Assembly: GCA_038501195.1 (NCBI GenBank)
Contig: JBBPUQ010000002.1
Location: 5,471,001-5,535,000, forward strand
DNA from: Nemania diffusa
Taxonomy: Eukaryota > Ascomycota > Sordariomycetes > Xylariales > Xylariaceae
Reading direction: 5' to 3'
DNA: 64,000 nucleotides
Shown: positions 34,131-45,181 of the stretch, in pieces
Position numbering within the stretch: position 1 is the first letter of the stretch
How the letters are laid out: each line of letters opens with the position of its first letter
Translations under genes and position numbers: made by a program
Notes under the pieces: model-generated
The model's input: only the letters and a program-made list of their open reading frames with translations
Databases searched by the model: none
Told to the model about the DNA's origin: nothing

Positions 34131-35717
34131 ATGCCGAGCACAACCCCGACCGCCGTCTCCGCACCGGGCAAGGTCTTCTTAGCCGGAGGTTACTTGGTGC
34201 TCGACAAAGAGTACACTGCCCTCGTTTTCGGCCTGAGCGCTCGTATCAATGTTGTCGCTCGCGAGATCAAGACGAGCCCCGGCGTCCAGCTGAGCGAGAT
34301 CGTCGTCGACAGCCCTCAATTCCTCGAGGCCCAGTGGCGCTATGGGTATCACCTTGCTCCCGAAGCCGGTGGCATTAAAGTGACACAGCTACACAGGTCA
34401 GTGAATCATTTCATTTCATTCAATCTCACCTCACCTCACCTCACAATTGTGTCTCGATCTCGATCGCATCAGGCCGAATATGCTGCGCGATCTCGTCATG
34501 GCTAGCATACTCAAGCACTTCCTCCTCATTAGTAAGCTGTAAGCAGAAGCTTGATCTACTAGCTACTGCCTCCAGTCTACACATACTTTTTATACATATT
34601 ATTTGTACGTATTATGTAGTTGTATATATACTCATCTCACTATAGCGGTGACACCGTCGACTCCAACCCTTTCGTTGAGGTTACACTGAGCTATGCGCTT
34701 AGCTACATTTCGGCCAAGGTCTTCCGCCGGTCATCGCACGCCTTCAATCCGGCGCAGTTCACTATCCTCGCAGATAATGACTACTACTCACAGCCTCATT
34801 CCCTGTCCGGCGTCGAGAAAAACCCCACTCGCTTCGCCAAATTCCCGACGACACTACGGGGCGCTAACAAGACCGGGCTCGGTTCATCTGCCGCCCTTGT
34901 TACATCCTTGACGGCCGCTTTGCTGACGCATTATCTGCCCCCGTCCGAGTTCGACATGACTACTGCCGAGGGCAAGCGTAAGCTACACAATCTCGCGCAA
35001 GCTGCCCACTGCGCCGCCCAGGGGAAGGTCGGCTCAGGATTCGACATTGCCGCCGCTGTCTACGGCAGCTGCCGGTACCGCCGCTTTTCTCCGTCCATTC
35101 TGAAGAGCATACCGGAGGTCGGCGCGCCGGGGTTCGCCCCCGCGCTAACCGAGCTTATTGACGGATCGGCATGGGACACGGAGATTTCGAAGGAGGGCGC
35201 TAGTCTCCCCTCCGGGACAGTCCTGCGCATGTGCGATGTCGACTGCGGCAGCCAGACAGTCAGCATGGTGAAGAAGGTCCTGCAGTGGCGCGAATCCAAC
35301 CCCGCGGACTCCAAGAAGCTCTGGGACGAGCTGCAGACGCGCAACGTCAGGCTCGGCGCTATCCTCAGCGAGGGCAGGCTGGACGAGATCACGTCCGCCG
35401 TCGCAGACATCCGCGAGCTCATCCGCGCCATGGGCACTCAGAGCGGCGTCCCCATCGAACCCGAGAGCCAGACGAGCCTCTTGGACGCACTATCGGAGGT
35501 CGAAGGAGTCTACAATGGCGTCGTTCCTGGAGCTGGTGGCTACGATGCCGTCGCCTTGTTAATGAAGGACGATGAAGCGACCGAGAAACGCGTCAAGGAC
35601 TTCGTAGCCAAGTGGAGTCAGGAGAAAGGCGGGCAGGTCAGACTCCTGGCTGTTAAAGGAGAGATGGAAGGAGTGAGGACAGAGAACCTTGAGGAATATC
35701 ACGGCTGGATTTCATGA
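34131..35717 (+). CDS. ERG8: Phosphomevalonate kinase
   Basis: Phosphorylates mevalonate-5-phosphate in the mevalonate pathway, supplying isoprenoids and sterols. Two exons (34131-34396, 34646-35717) joined across a 249-nt intron give 445 aa, close to yeast Erg8 (451). Visible are the N-terminal SAPGKVFLAGGYLVLDKEY, the SNPFVEVTLSYALSY block at the start of exon 2, the GHMP ATP-binding motif TGLGSSAALVTSLTAALL (about residue 165) and GKVGSGFDIAAAVYGSCRY. PGAGGYDAVALL near the C-terminus is the third GHMP motif. The phase across the intron makes AG|C serine. It supplies the precursor pool a terpene cyclase would draw on, but at 31 kb away it is not part of that cluster. Intact. Confidence 0.96.
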
Positions 35718-36530
35718 AATAGAGGCGATATGTAGATATGCATCATTGAATATTGATGAATTGTGTTAGTAGGCACTCAATGGAATATTATATTTCTGAA
35801 TCCGCATCAACATATAATGATTCTTAAGGTTTCTTGTCCTGTGCGAAAAATCCTTAGTCATGTATAGAAGTTGAGTTTTGAGATACATATTATAGATAAT
35901 GGACACCCTATTCCAACCTTATCCATATCTCGAGAATCACCTAGCACCGCTTTACACCATTCTTTAATTGCTTCGCCTCAATGACCACTCCTTATTTATT
36001 ACAGCCTCGATAACCTAATCAAATCATTCTTCATCTTAAATGCAAATACAATGCGACAACAATGATCCGATCTTCTGTAGATATAGGGTGTCACGAAATA
36101 GAACCGTAACGCTGCAAAACTAGAGTGTTGTCCAGGTAAGAACCTTGATCGCTTATAGTACTCACAAGCTAGGATCGGGACATAGGGAATGATACGGCTG
36201 CGCCGTTAGCTGAGACTCCTAACTTATCCTTGATGGTTCGATCGTTGTGTTCCCGATATGCGTCCAACTTGAGCAGAATTCGCCAGCATCTCTCATATTA
36301 GCATTTATTTTAACAAATCAACTTTATAACTGCAAAATACTAGAAGTAGACTTAATTTTCGTAATGCAGTCAGTCTTAAGCCGTGATGAACCCCTAAGCC
36401 TCATCCGAAGCTAATATACCTGCAATCCCTCACACCTAACTACCATTGATAAAGATTGAATCAGATCGCCCTATACTTCCACCAAAGATGACTACTATTC
36501 TTGAGAATGTTCTAGCTTTCTCATATGCCG
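35718..36530. other. Convergent spacer with a short LTR-like element
   Basis: Lies between the convergent ERG8 and SDR genes. It holds the 94-bp TG...CA element at 36084-36187; otherwise no gene or RNA recognised. Confidence 0.4.
36084..36187 (+). mobile_element. Short solo-LTR-like element, 94 bp
   Basis: The segment 36089-36182 begins TGTCACGAAATAGA and ends GATCGGGACA, so it has TG...CA borders with TGTC/GACA inverted termini. It is flanked by the 5-bp direct repeat TAGGG (36084-36088 and 36183-36187). This is the expected picture of a solo LTR or a very small LTR-type non-autonomous element. Its first 11 bases match the terminus of the element near 3591. No coding capacity. Confidence 0.6.
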
Positions 36531-37695
36531 TCACGCATTTGCCGTTAGTGTGAGACCAGCGTCGATCAGGGTTCCAGTACCATTTATATAAGTTGCAGAG
36601 GGGCTCAACAAGAACACGATATAGTCCACCACCTCGTCAACTTCTGCAAGTCGCTTAAGCGGCGATAATTTTTGTACCATCCCACGGAGCCTTTCCATCT
36701 GCTCAAAACTTCGATCCATCATCGGAGTATTTACCCACGACGGGCAGACGGCATTGACGCGGATTTCGTATCTCTGGCATTCTACAGCTATCAAGGATAT
36801 TAGTGTTTTGGGTTGACAAAGAAGCAGCACATAATGGTTCGTAATGGAATTCAAGAAAGGGGTTAATAATTACCTGCTTGCTTCGTGATGGCCATAACAC
36901 CATGTTTGGACATCACATAGGGCGTCATACCTGGGTAGGCTATATACGAGCTCACCGACCCCAGATTGACAATAGAGCCTCGTCCTATGCTGCGAGAAGG
37001 ATGCCGTCCAGTGCCAGGGTACACCAAAGGATGTTGATTCTTCATGGCTTCAGTGACAGCCCTCATGCAAAGCTCCGTGCCTAAAACATTGACATTGAAC
37101 GCCTTTGTAAACGCGGCTACGTCGAGGTCCCATATACGATTGGTTGATTCGTTTCCAACCTAGAGTAAAATCAGCAGCTATAAGCGCAGAGATGTAGACT
37201 AGGGCAGGAGATGCCTTGGAAAGGGGTCTATTCTTACCCCGGCGCTGTTGATAAGGTAGTCTATGCGTCCAAATTCCTTTTTCGTGAAATTAACCATGCG
37301 TTGTACGTCCTCCTCCTTGGTCACGTCGACCTTGAAGACCGCCGCGCGATACTTAGGATTTGTTGCATATTGCTTGCTCTCCTCTGCCGCTGCTTTGGCT
37401 GCTTCTTCGTTTATGTCGGCAAAGACTACCCCTTCGACGCCAGATTCCGCGAGTGAGAATCCAGTCTCTTTGCCGATCCCACTACCAGCCTAGCTCGCTC
37501 ACTGAGTTAGCAACCAACCCACGTGAACTAGAATATATTATGTAAAGAGACTGGAACTAATGAATGAACTCTTCGTACTCCTGTAATGATGCCATTACCA
37601 CCACCGAGAGTGAGCTTAGCAGCTACTGCTGGGCTAGATTGATCGCTGGCCATCGCTGTGCCGGGTTGATCGTTGGCGACAGGTTCGCTGGCCAT
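36531..37695 (-). CDS. Short-chain dehydrogenase/reductase (classical SDR)
   Basis: NAD(P)-dependent oxidoreductase. Four exons on the minus strand (37695-37579, 37489-37238, 37159-36874, 36787-36531) join in phase and give 303 aa. The cofactor motif TGAGSGIG is assembled across the first intron (IITG joined to AGSGIG). Further motifs: VDVTKEEDV, the NSAG motif joined to VGN over the second intron, catalytic Ser in NLGSVSS (about S191), and YVMSK (Y204, K208). The C-terminal part has VNAVCPSWVNTPMM and INGTGTLIDAGLTL, typical of classical SDRs. FADINEE after the second strand has an acidic residue, hinting at NAD preference. Substrate unknown. The first exon carries a duplicated segment giving two in-frame ATGs (37695 and 37653). 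Confidence 0.92.
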
Positions 37696-40600
37696 TGTTG
37701 TGCTGGATTGATCGTTGGCGGTCGGTGCAAGGTGGATTGATTAAGCCCTTCAAGGTCCTGAGGATACTAGGGATTCCGAAAAGTGGGAATTATTCTTGTA
37801 TAAAGAGGAGAATTGGAGGTTGCAAATTTGGGTTCCCAAGTAGCTAATATATCTTGAATGTGAGCTGGGTTACAAAGAGGGAATAAAAAATTGTTGAGAT
37901 AAGACCATATCAAAATTGATGAGAAGCTACAGCTCAGAGCCCCTTGCCCTATTTTCCTAAAAATAGGAGGGCGGGGTACAGTAAAAGTGATATAAAGAAA
38001 TGAAATGTGATAGAGACAGCATTGATCGGCCTCGGGATGTTTGAGTTTTCCCAACAAATATTGCGGCCCTTTGAGGTTTATTAACCAAAAATGTGAGTTG
38101 TAGCTAAGTTACATGGTATTTCGTAGCCTGCATAAATATGCGTATAGAAACAAAGTACCTAGAACGAGTTTTATATAGAGGGCTTTACAAAGAACTTTAT
38201 GAAGAAACTTGTGCCGGAGGTTTTCTACCTTACGGTATGAAGGCATAGAACCTAATAGCTAGCTTTTGAAGAATTAGAGCGCAATACGGAGACGCAAGCT
38301 GAACTCCCGGCTTCGGAAGAAGCTGAGCTCCGCACTAAACCAATACTCGCCTCCCTTCAGGCCCTCACATACGTCAAGTCTGAACCCAACTGAGACCCTT
38401 TGGGCTTAAAAATTGGCTATTAGAGGAAGGATTGACGTCAGAATAGGTTTCAGAAAGCTACTAATGGGACGCTTGTATAAACTAGAGCCCTTCGGTATAA
38501 ATAGGTCAAGATATTCCGAAATGTCAAATACATCTTGCGGGATGCTCTTACACCTTCTGAATATATAAACTACTATATATCCCTTAAGGCTTTAGACAGG
38601 CCTTCTACTACTAATTTACATCTTGAATACATTCAATATGCCATTAATATCCTCTAATAGCTTTGATACGAAATACGAAGGAAGGAAACCTGTGCCTTAA
38701 GACGCTAGGGAAATTATCATCTGAGAAAAAGCATATGCTGCTCTATGTCCCTTATCACATAGCATTAATTCCACCGTGTGATATGTCAGAACCAGGAGGC
38801 TGGGATACATACGTAGTGCTGGTATGATAGTGCGCGTGAACAGAAACCAAGAGGCAAGGGGAAATTGTTGAGTGACATAATCTAGCACATCTACAATAAG
38901 CTTTTTAGTCCCCTCTAGGAACTGCCTTAGGTAATTTGCTAGTAGGTCCTCGAGGTTAAATTATACATGTTCTTTTGCTGCCAGATGATTTGAAGAAGCC
39001 AGAAATATTTGGAAGTGTCATTGTGACTATCGTCAAGTCTCCATAGTGCGGTGTATGCTTAGTACACGTTCCATTTTGTTTAGAATCAGCCAGGCTAGCT
39101 ATCGTTTAAAGCCAGTCGTGCACGCGGGTAAAATTCCGGCTTCCTTGCATCGACATAGTCCTCTTGGAGCGTTTGCCGACCCATTAGCCTATCACTGCGA
39201 TGGCTAGGTTACTTTGATCTCCTTGTAGGTGAACAACAATATAAATTTCCCTGCTGTTAGCCTCTTGCGTCGTATGTACCACCCTTTGCACTACGACATA
39301 TGCATCACGGCCTTCAAACCGTCTCGACTCCCAAGGAATCTAGGAAGCCTGTTAGACTAGCTATATGTATACTAGAAGTCAGCTCTCGGCATATTCTCGC
39401 GATGCTATCCACTCAACGCTGTCTAGCAGTCTCATCCATCCCCAGCCAACCGTCTCCAATAGTGCTACTAGACACTGAGGCTGTAAATAGGTCGTAGCGA
39501 TCGTTGTACTCTTCGTGGTAGAGCGCTTTAGGAAACGCGAAGCCTAGGGGTGTGCTGAGATAAGTTCTGTACAGAGCATCTAAAATAGTATGCTCTCGAG
39601 GCATAGACCTTGGCACGGTCCATTAGGTGTACTTGATCTTGGAATATATATCACCGACTTTCTAGATGACGGCGGCTTGCCGACCCAAGCGAGCCCCCCC
39701 TCCCGGGGTCGTAACTCAATCGGATAGGTGGGACTAGAGTCATGCAGAGGTCGTATCGGACGAGATTTCGGAAGGAGTGAAGACTATGCTTTCAGAAGGA
39801 CATAAAATGAGCCGGGATCGTTGCTGTCTCTCCACGTGCAAAGGTAGCCATAAACGTTCGAGTGCCAAGGAGCGCTCTGACGTGAGAGAAGCATTCTGTC
39901 GCCGAGGAGCTATGGATATTCGTCAACATCGCGCCATATATCGATAATAAGGCGTTCCTCCTCTGGGATCCAAATCGGGCTTTTCGAGACAGGTGGAGAG
40001 TATTCCACATTGGAGATAATATTTGGGTTCATTGTTGTAGTCGTGATGGTATGGGGGTGTCGCAATTGCTAGTCAGTGATTGCAGCTGATTTCCTGTCAC
40101 CAGGGAGTATGGATATGACAAACCTGAGTCCAAGGAATAAACGAGGTGGACAACCTCGACCAGGCAAGTTTTATTGTTGTCTAAGTCGACAGGGACTAAA
40201 CGAGGGAGTGGCGGTGAGTTACGGGCTGGTGGTCTGGTCGCTGGTGCGAAAGGTGTAAGGAATAAAGGGTTTGGATTGGTCTGATTGATTGATTATTAAC
40301 TTAGTGTTGCTAACTAACCTTTGGTTTAGCACATTTTGTTGGGATCCACTCTTTAACTGTCACTTTAAACTCTCGCTTGAGTACCGAAATTAAGCAGTGG
40401 GAGGATGCTCCGGCACCTATCGAATGGTAAAACAACATTAGTCATGCTATATAACGCATTGCATGCAACAAAAATATTCTCGTGGACTTCCTCAGAAATA
40501 AGATGTTCGTGGTTGAAGAAATCCAGGCATTAGTGATTAGGCTAATAATTGGGGCGTTGATAGGCCATTGAATACAGTTATTCTAGAACTTTTCGGTTTA

Positions 40601-41110
40601 ATGCGGCCCAGAATATATATACGCAAATGAGTCTGTTACATAGCATGCAAAGTGGGATAATGTATTTGTTCAAGTAGGTGCTATAACGGGTTGATGTTGA
40701 GTGCAAATGGTACCAAATAAATATTCTGCGTTAAAATTTAATAAGCTTAACAGGTTAGCAATGTAAATATTTAAATTTAAGAAGCGCTTAAATAAGAGGC
40801 TTTAACTATATATTTTTTCAGTTTTTATTATATAATGTATGTCACTTGTTTTTATGGATTTTTAATATATTAAAAGCATAGTTATAATAAAAAAGTAGCA
40901 TACGCTTTGGATGGAGTTTTAAATTCCACCTAAAGTTCCTGTTAAATGCAGATGTTGGGGCAAGCGTAAACCCTCGACCGAAGGCCTGGGTAGCGCGCTG
41001 TTGCAAAGCCGGCCACCTCTAACCAGACCTTCTATATTTATATTTATAACAATTATTAATATATTAATATAAGTTTTTTTTTTTTTTTAAAAAGCTAATA
41101 ATAATCTTAT
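37696..41110. other. Degenerate gene-poor region with coding relics
   Basis: No intact gene. Around 38270-38395 an open plus-strand stretch reads ELERNTETQAELPASEEAEL, protein-like but isolated. A minus-strand relic is annotated separately at 39300-40030. From 40450 the DNA is A+T-rich, with an island of normal composition at about 40950-41030 and a run of T at 41072-41088. The picture is old, partly RIP-decayed repeat DNA; no terminal repeats were found. Confidence 0.45.
39300..40030 (-). pseudogene. Unrecognised broken coding relic
   Basis: On the minus strand, protein-like reading appears in two blocks. The first starts with an ATG at about 40030 (MNPNIISNVEYSPPVSKSPI, continuing PEEERLIIDIWRDVDEYP) and stops at a TAG. 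The second, 39601-39413, begins MPREHTILDALYRTYLSTP and ends at a TGA, beyond which the same frame continues (DSIARICRELTSSIHIA). Stops of these kinds would arise by C-to-T or G-to-A change. I do not recognise the protein, and the two blocks may not belong together. Confidence 0.35.
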
Positions 41111-42040
41111 TTAAAAGTTTATATTAATTTGTTTTAATTTTAATATGCAACGCCGACACCTGTGGCACGTATTGCACCGGTCACATTTGCAGGACGCCTT
41201 CTGACCCTGGGTTTTACCAAAACACTTGGCGCACGGCGCACAGGAATTCATCTTCTCCCACTTCTTGGAGGCGTCGTATCGTCGTATTTGCGCAAGAGCC
41301 GGCAAGGCATCGTGGACCATGTTAACTCCCCGGAGTCCAAAATATATCCAGAAGGGTATAGCGGTATTTGGTGTTATATTAGAGCAGTTGCTGAACCACG
41401 ACCACCAGAAGACGGAGAAACAGCTGCATTTATCATTTTTAGTAAGCCAGTCGTTCGAGAACTATGTAACAAGGATCCCTTTTATCGAATATCTTAGCAC
41501 CTGGGCGATAGGTGTTAACACGCTCTGCCATTTAGATGCAAGTGTCTCCTTAGCTGTGAGTTGAATAGCTAACGCGTTGCTCTGGGCATCCAAAATCAAG
41601 GACCCGAGGATGGCGTCAATAGGAGGTAGTTTTCGGCGCGCTAGTGGGACAACTAAAGCGAGGGCTAAAGAAACGTGTGTGACGAGGAGGCCCGCACCAA
41701 GCTCTTTCGTTTCTGTTTCCCGAAGAAATACGCCGACTAAGGCAGTAAAAAAAAGAACCCCCACTAGGATCCAGGTGCCTATTCGTACGCCATCTCCGAC
41801 GATGTCGGCATCCGCGTCGGTGCAACGCCCTTCGCCTCCAGATGGTTTAACCCGGAGCCCAAGGAAGGCGATCCCACCTAGGGTGATCAAGAGGACTAGC
41901 GAGATGATACTTAATACAGTAATTGGGTTGTTTTTCGAGACGTTGGTCTTGTTAACAATGCATAGATCGTAACCCAGAAACCCCAACTTCAGCGCTGCGA
42001 ACACTATAACAGTGTAAAATCCCACATCAAAAGAGACCAT
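41111..42040 (-). CDS. Multi-pass membrane protein with cysteine-rich tail
   Basis: Two exons on the minus strand (42040-41501, 41461-41111) give about 296 aa if a 39-nt intron (donor GTGCTA, acceptor CATAG) is removed; unspliced the frame stops at 41462. Hydrophobic segments lie at about residues 6-26, 36-60, 83-104, 113-132 and 195-220 (CFSVFWWSWFSNC to FWIYFGLRG). The start ATG (MVSFDVGFYTVIVF) has a CACAATGG context. The C-terminus is unusual: CAPCAKCFGKTQGQK followed by CKCDRCNTCHRCRRC, ten or more cysteines in 32 residues. It then ends IININF-like in A+T-rich DNA, suggesting that the 3' end has been truncated or altered by a neighbouring repeat. The architecture resembles an unnamed fungal multi-pass family; function unknown. 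Confidence 0.65.
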
Positions 42041-42612
42041 TGTGGCGAAGCGTGTGACGGAATAAAACGGTGTGGGTGGTTTGGAAATCGTATGAGTGAT
42101 GTATAGCCGCACCAATCTGCGTCCACAGGTTTCCAAGTCTAGATTCAAATATAAAGGCCACGGCTCATTTAGGGGGCTGGGGAGTTATAGCCCCCAATGA
42201 TCTGGCAAAGGGTTGCGTTGCATTGTGTAGAGCAGGCTCTGGCTAATACCTGGGAATAGCTGCTAACCATAACTCCTTGTGACTCTGAGGAACTGGATAT
42301 CTCTGCGCGATACTACAAACCTTGTGTAATCCTCACATAGCTTCACAGATACTATAAATTCCTTAGAGGTAATTCCTTAGAGGTAATTCCTTAGAGGTAA
42401 TTCCTTAGAGGTAATTCCTTAGAGGTAATTCCTTAGAGGTAATTCCTTAGAGGTAATTCCTTAGAGGTAATTCCTTAGAGGTAATTGATATCTGCTGCCC
42501 TTGAGAAACTACGAATGTATGCTTCTAAAGGGTGGTGAGGGGGAGAAGAAGGGGCTGTGATGGCTTGTGTTCCACATGAACTCTGCTGCCTACTTAGGTA
42601 CTGTAGTATGCG
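42041..42612. other. Divergent spacer carrying a minisatellite
   Basis: Between the minus-strand membrane protein and the plus-strand interrupted gene. It contains a GGGGGCT...AGCCCCC hairpin at about 42172-42196 and the 9-copy 14-bp array described separately. No coding evidence. Confidence 0.5.
42361..42486. repeat. Minisatellite, nine perfect 14-bp copies
   Basis: CCTTAGAGGTAATT is repeated nine times without any mismatch, exactly filling 126 bases. A half unit (AATT) precedes it. There are no spacers, so it is not a CRISPR-like array. The perfect identity indicates recent expansion or ongoing homogenisation. Confidence 0.98.
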
Positions 42613-45123
42613 TTGTATGTAGATTGCGACGAACCTATCATATGCCGCCACACTTATGAAAACCTGTCTAGTTGTACGAAGTGGCGTGCTGACCCCCAGT
42701 GTGAGCAGCGGGGTAATAAGTCCGATTACGATGTCGTCCGCAATCGCTGCGCGTCAAGATCTGCAAGAGAGGCTCGACTTGCATTCCCTTCTCCCACTTT
42801 TGAGTACTCGATTGCGCATCAATCAAAAAATAATTATGAGATGCCGAGGTCGGGATGGCCGTTACGGCAACCGTTCTCCCTCGAAGGCGTCCAAACGTTA
42901 GATAAATATCGATTACAGCATTTCTCACGAGGTGGAATTCCCAATCTAGCCAAGGATGTGAATCATTTAAGTAGAGCCCCAACAACACGGGCCGGTGGAG
43001 AGAGACTTGCTGTTAACAATCCAGATAATTCAGAGAATAATACATCGCCACAGAATTATCCAGTTTACTTAAATGAAGGCTCGTCGGGATCACAAAGCCC
43101 CATAGCCCAAACGAGAGCGCGAAGCCAAAACACTGAAACACCAACAAAGCAAAGCATGAATATCGAATCATTGAGTAAGGAACATGTTTCACCATCTGGT
43201 AACGAATACTCATCAGCGTCAGGCGGCCCCATGGCCCCAACGCCAATTCCAGGCATCGCTACCTCAACACCAAGTCCACCGAGGCAGAACACAGATAAGG
43301 AGGTAGCTACACTACCGATGGAAGAATCTGGGGAAAAAGATGAAATAACCACAATGGACATATCTGTATCAGTACCACAAGATCGCACAGCCCCGGCGCT
43401 ACTTCCACATCCAGCTCCTTCAACACCAAATCCTCCGGAGGAATACAGAGACCAGGAGACGGCCGCAACGACCAAGGACGAAGCTAGAAACAAAGATGAA
43501 ATAACCACAGCGGGCGGTTCCTTATCAAAACCACAAGATACCACAGCCCCGGCAATACCTCCACACGCAGCTTCTTCGACACCGAATATATCTAAGGACG
43601 AAGCTATAGAAAAGGACAAAATAACGCCTGTGGACGAAGCTAAGGGAAAGGGTAAAACAGGCCCTGTGGCCGAGTACTGTGATCCAGAGAATAAGTCCAA
43701 CTAGGAGCGCTTTAAAATCGTTCAGGCTGTAGGCGAAATTCGAAGTAATTTTAATGAAGCTTTCCGAATTCTCGCCGAGAAGGAAGTAGGTAGCAATGCT
43801 CGCTTGCGCCGTCTTAATCTAGATATATCCCTTAGCGCGTACAAATGCTATCGCTGGCAAGAACATTGGGTGGCCTGGGTGGACGACGAAGCCCTCTTTC
43901 GCTTGCTCTGGGGTAAACAGGCGATAGAAATCGAACTTCTCTTAAATATGATCCTAGAAAAGTCCAAAATACTCAGTAAGGTTATGGATAAGGTGGGCCA
44001 TTCTTCACGAAACCCCGTCCTTATGCTTATAAATACCCTAATAAACAAGTATAAGAGATACCGGATTCTCTACGACACGCTTCGTCGCATCATTGTGGAC
44101 CTAAGGCAGCTCGAAACTGCCTCAGAACATGGTTTCTTGGTAGCCTTTAGTCACCGGCATCGCATGTTATTCCAGTCGACGCCGGAGACTGTGCAAATCC
44201 ACCAGCTCTGTCACTCTAGACAGCTCGTAAGTCTCGCAATGAATACCTGGAAGATGTCGGACGATATACTGTTCTGCGAACCAGACATGGGAGCCAACCT
44301 CGCAATGGAGCTCGACATGTTTATCCCCGATTCGTCGGACGGAGAGAATGATCACAGCAAGTCTAGCAACAGGGCCGAGACGTCTGCAATGAGCCCAAGC
44401 AGCAATATATCCAGTCGAGCGGAGGCTATTGCAAAGTCTTTTGGTGAAAATAGCCTACACTACAACTTCTTAGAATATTCGGCTCTTCCAGAAGCGAAAC
44501 TTCTGCATTTTCACCTTGTTCCGTCCACCAGTGGAGGTGGCGGTTGGAGCTGGGAGACCTTCACCGAGAAAATGGAGAAAAGCCTCGATAAAACTGGGGA
44601 GCACAAGATTAGAAAGGCCGAGGTAATAAAGGCGGTCCGCTATCGCAAAATAGAAGACAATTCAGAAAGTCGCTCAACTGCCTTGCGCAATATTCTGGCT
44701 ACGAAACCAGATCGTCATGCAGGCGAGTTTGCCATCGTCAAGGCCAAGCGCGCCTTTCTGTTAGCCGAGTTCGGTCTTCTGTTCTTCAAGTCAAGATCAA
44801 TGCAAATGGTCTGCAGCTGCAACATTCTCCAGCGAGAGATCACCACGGAGATGGCAAAGGAGGAGCCCCCCGGGAATTCATACCAGCTCACATTCAATTG
44901 TACCTCGGCATCGACAGAAGAGAGTTGCTGGTGTACTGCGAAGACTGTGTCAGGCGCCGATAATGAATGTCTATCACGCTTCAAAACATTCCCTCTGTTT
45001 TTCCTGGGCTTAGTGTTGAGCGAGATTTCCGTAGCGAGTCCGCTGAAAAAGGTCAAGGTAGACGGAGAGACCTACAACCCAGACAATATCACATTAAAAT
45101 ATCTGGACGCTCCTTGGGCAGGA
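42613..45123 (+). pseudogene. Interrupted gene, 5' part: Pro/Thr-rich region plus DUF7580-like domain
   Basis: Unrecognised in detail. The open frame 42613-43704 and the frame from 43705 to 45123 are the same frame, separated by one TAG at 43702. The first part is Ser/Pro/Thr-rich with two imperfect repeats of about 52 codons (KDEITT...PQD.TAPA...PSTPN). The second begins ERFKIVQAVGEIRSNFNEAF and continues through helices to LGLVLSEISVASPLKKV, which resembles the C-terminal DUF7580 module of fungal incompatibility-type proteins. The frame then enters inserted DNA at 45124 and stops at 45213. The true start codon is unknown; ATGs exist at 42613 and 42841. The 3' part of the gene is at 57409-57672. 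The stop could be read through or be a RIP change of CAG; I favour loss of function. Confidence 0.75.
45109..45123. repeat. Left 15-bp target-site duplication
   Basis: GCTCCTTGGGCAGGA, identical to 57394-57408. It encodes APWAG in the frame of the interrupted gene on both sides, and flanking bases differ (C before and T after here; T before and G after on the right). It marks the exact left border of the 12.27-kb insertion. Confidence 0.93.
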
Positions 45124-45154
45124 TTTGGTTGGTTGGTTGGTATATTTGACGCCA

Positions 45155-45181
45155 GGGGGCCTCTGCGTAGCAGAGACCCCA
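45155..45181. repeat. Hairpin near the 5' end of the inserted element
   Basis: GGGGCCTCTGCGTAGCAGAG followed by ACCCC forms a stem of CTCTGC/GCAGAG extended by GGGG/CCCC with one-base bulges and a GTA loop. It lies in the short part of the insertion that escaped RIP. Possible structured 5' end of the element's RNA; inference only. Confidence 0.6.

Noticed and set aside
42361..42486. CRISPR-like array
   Set aside because: Repeats are directly adjacent with no spacers, and the genome is eukaryotic.
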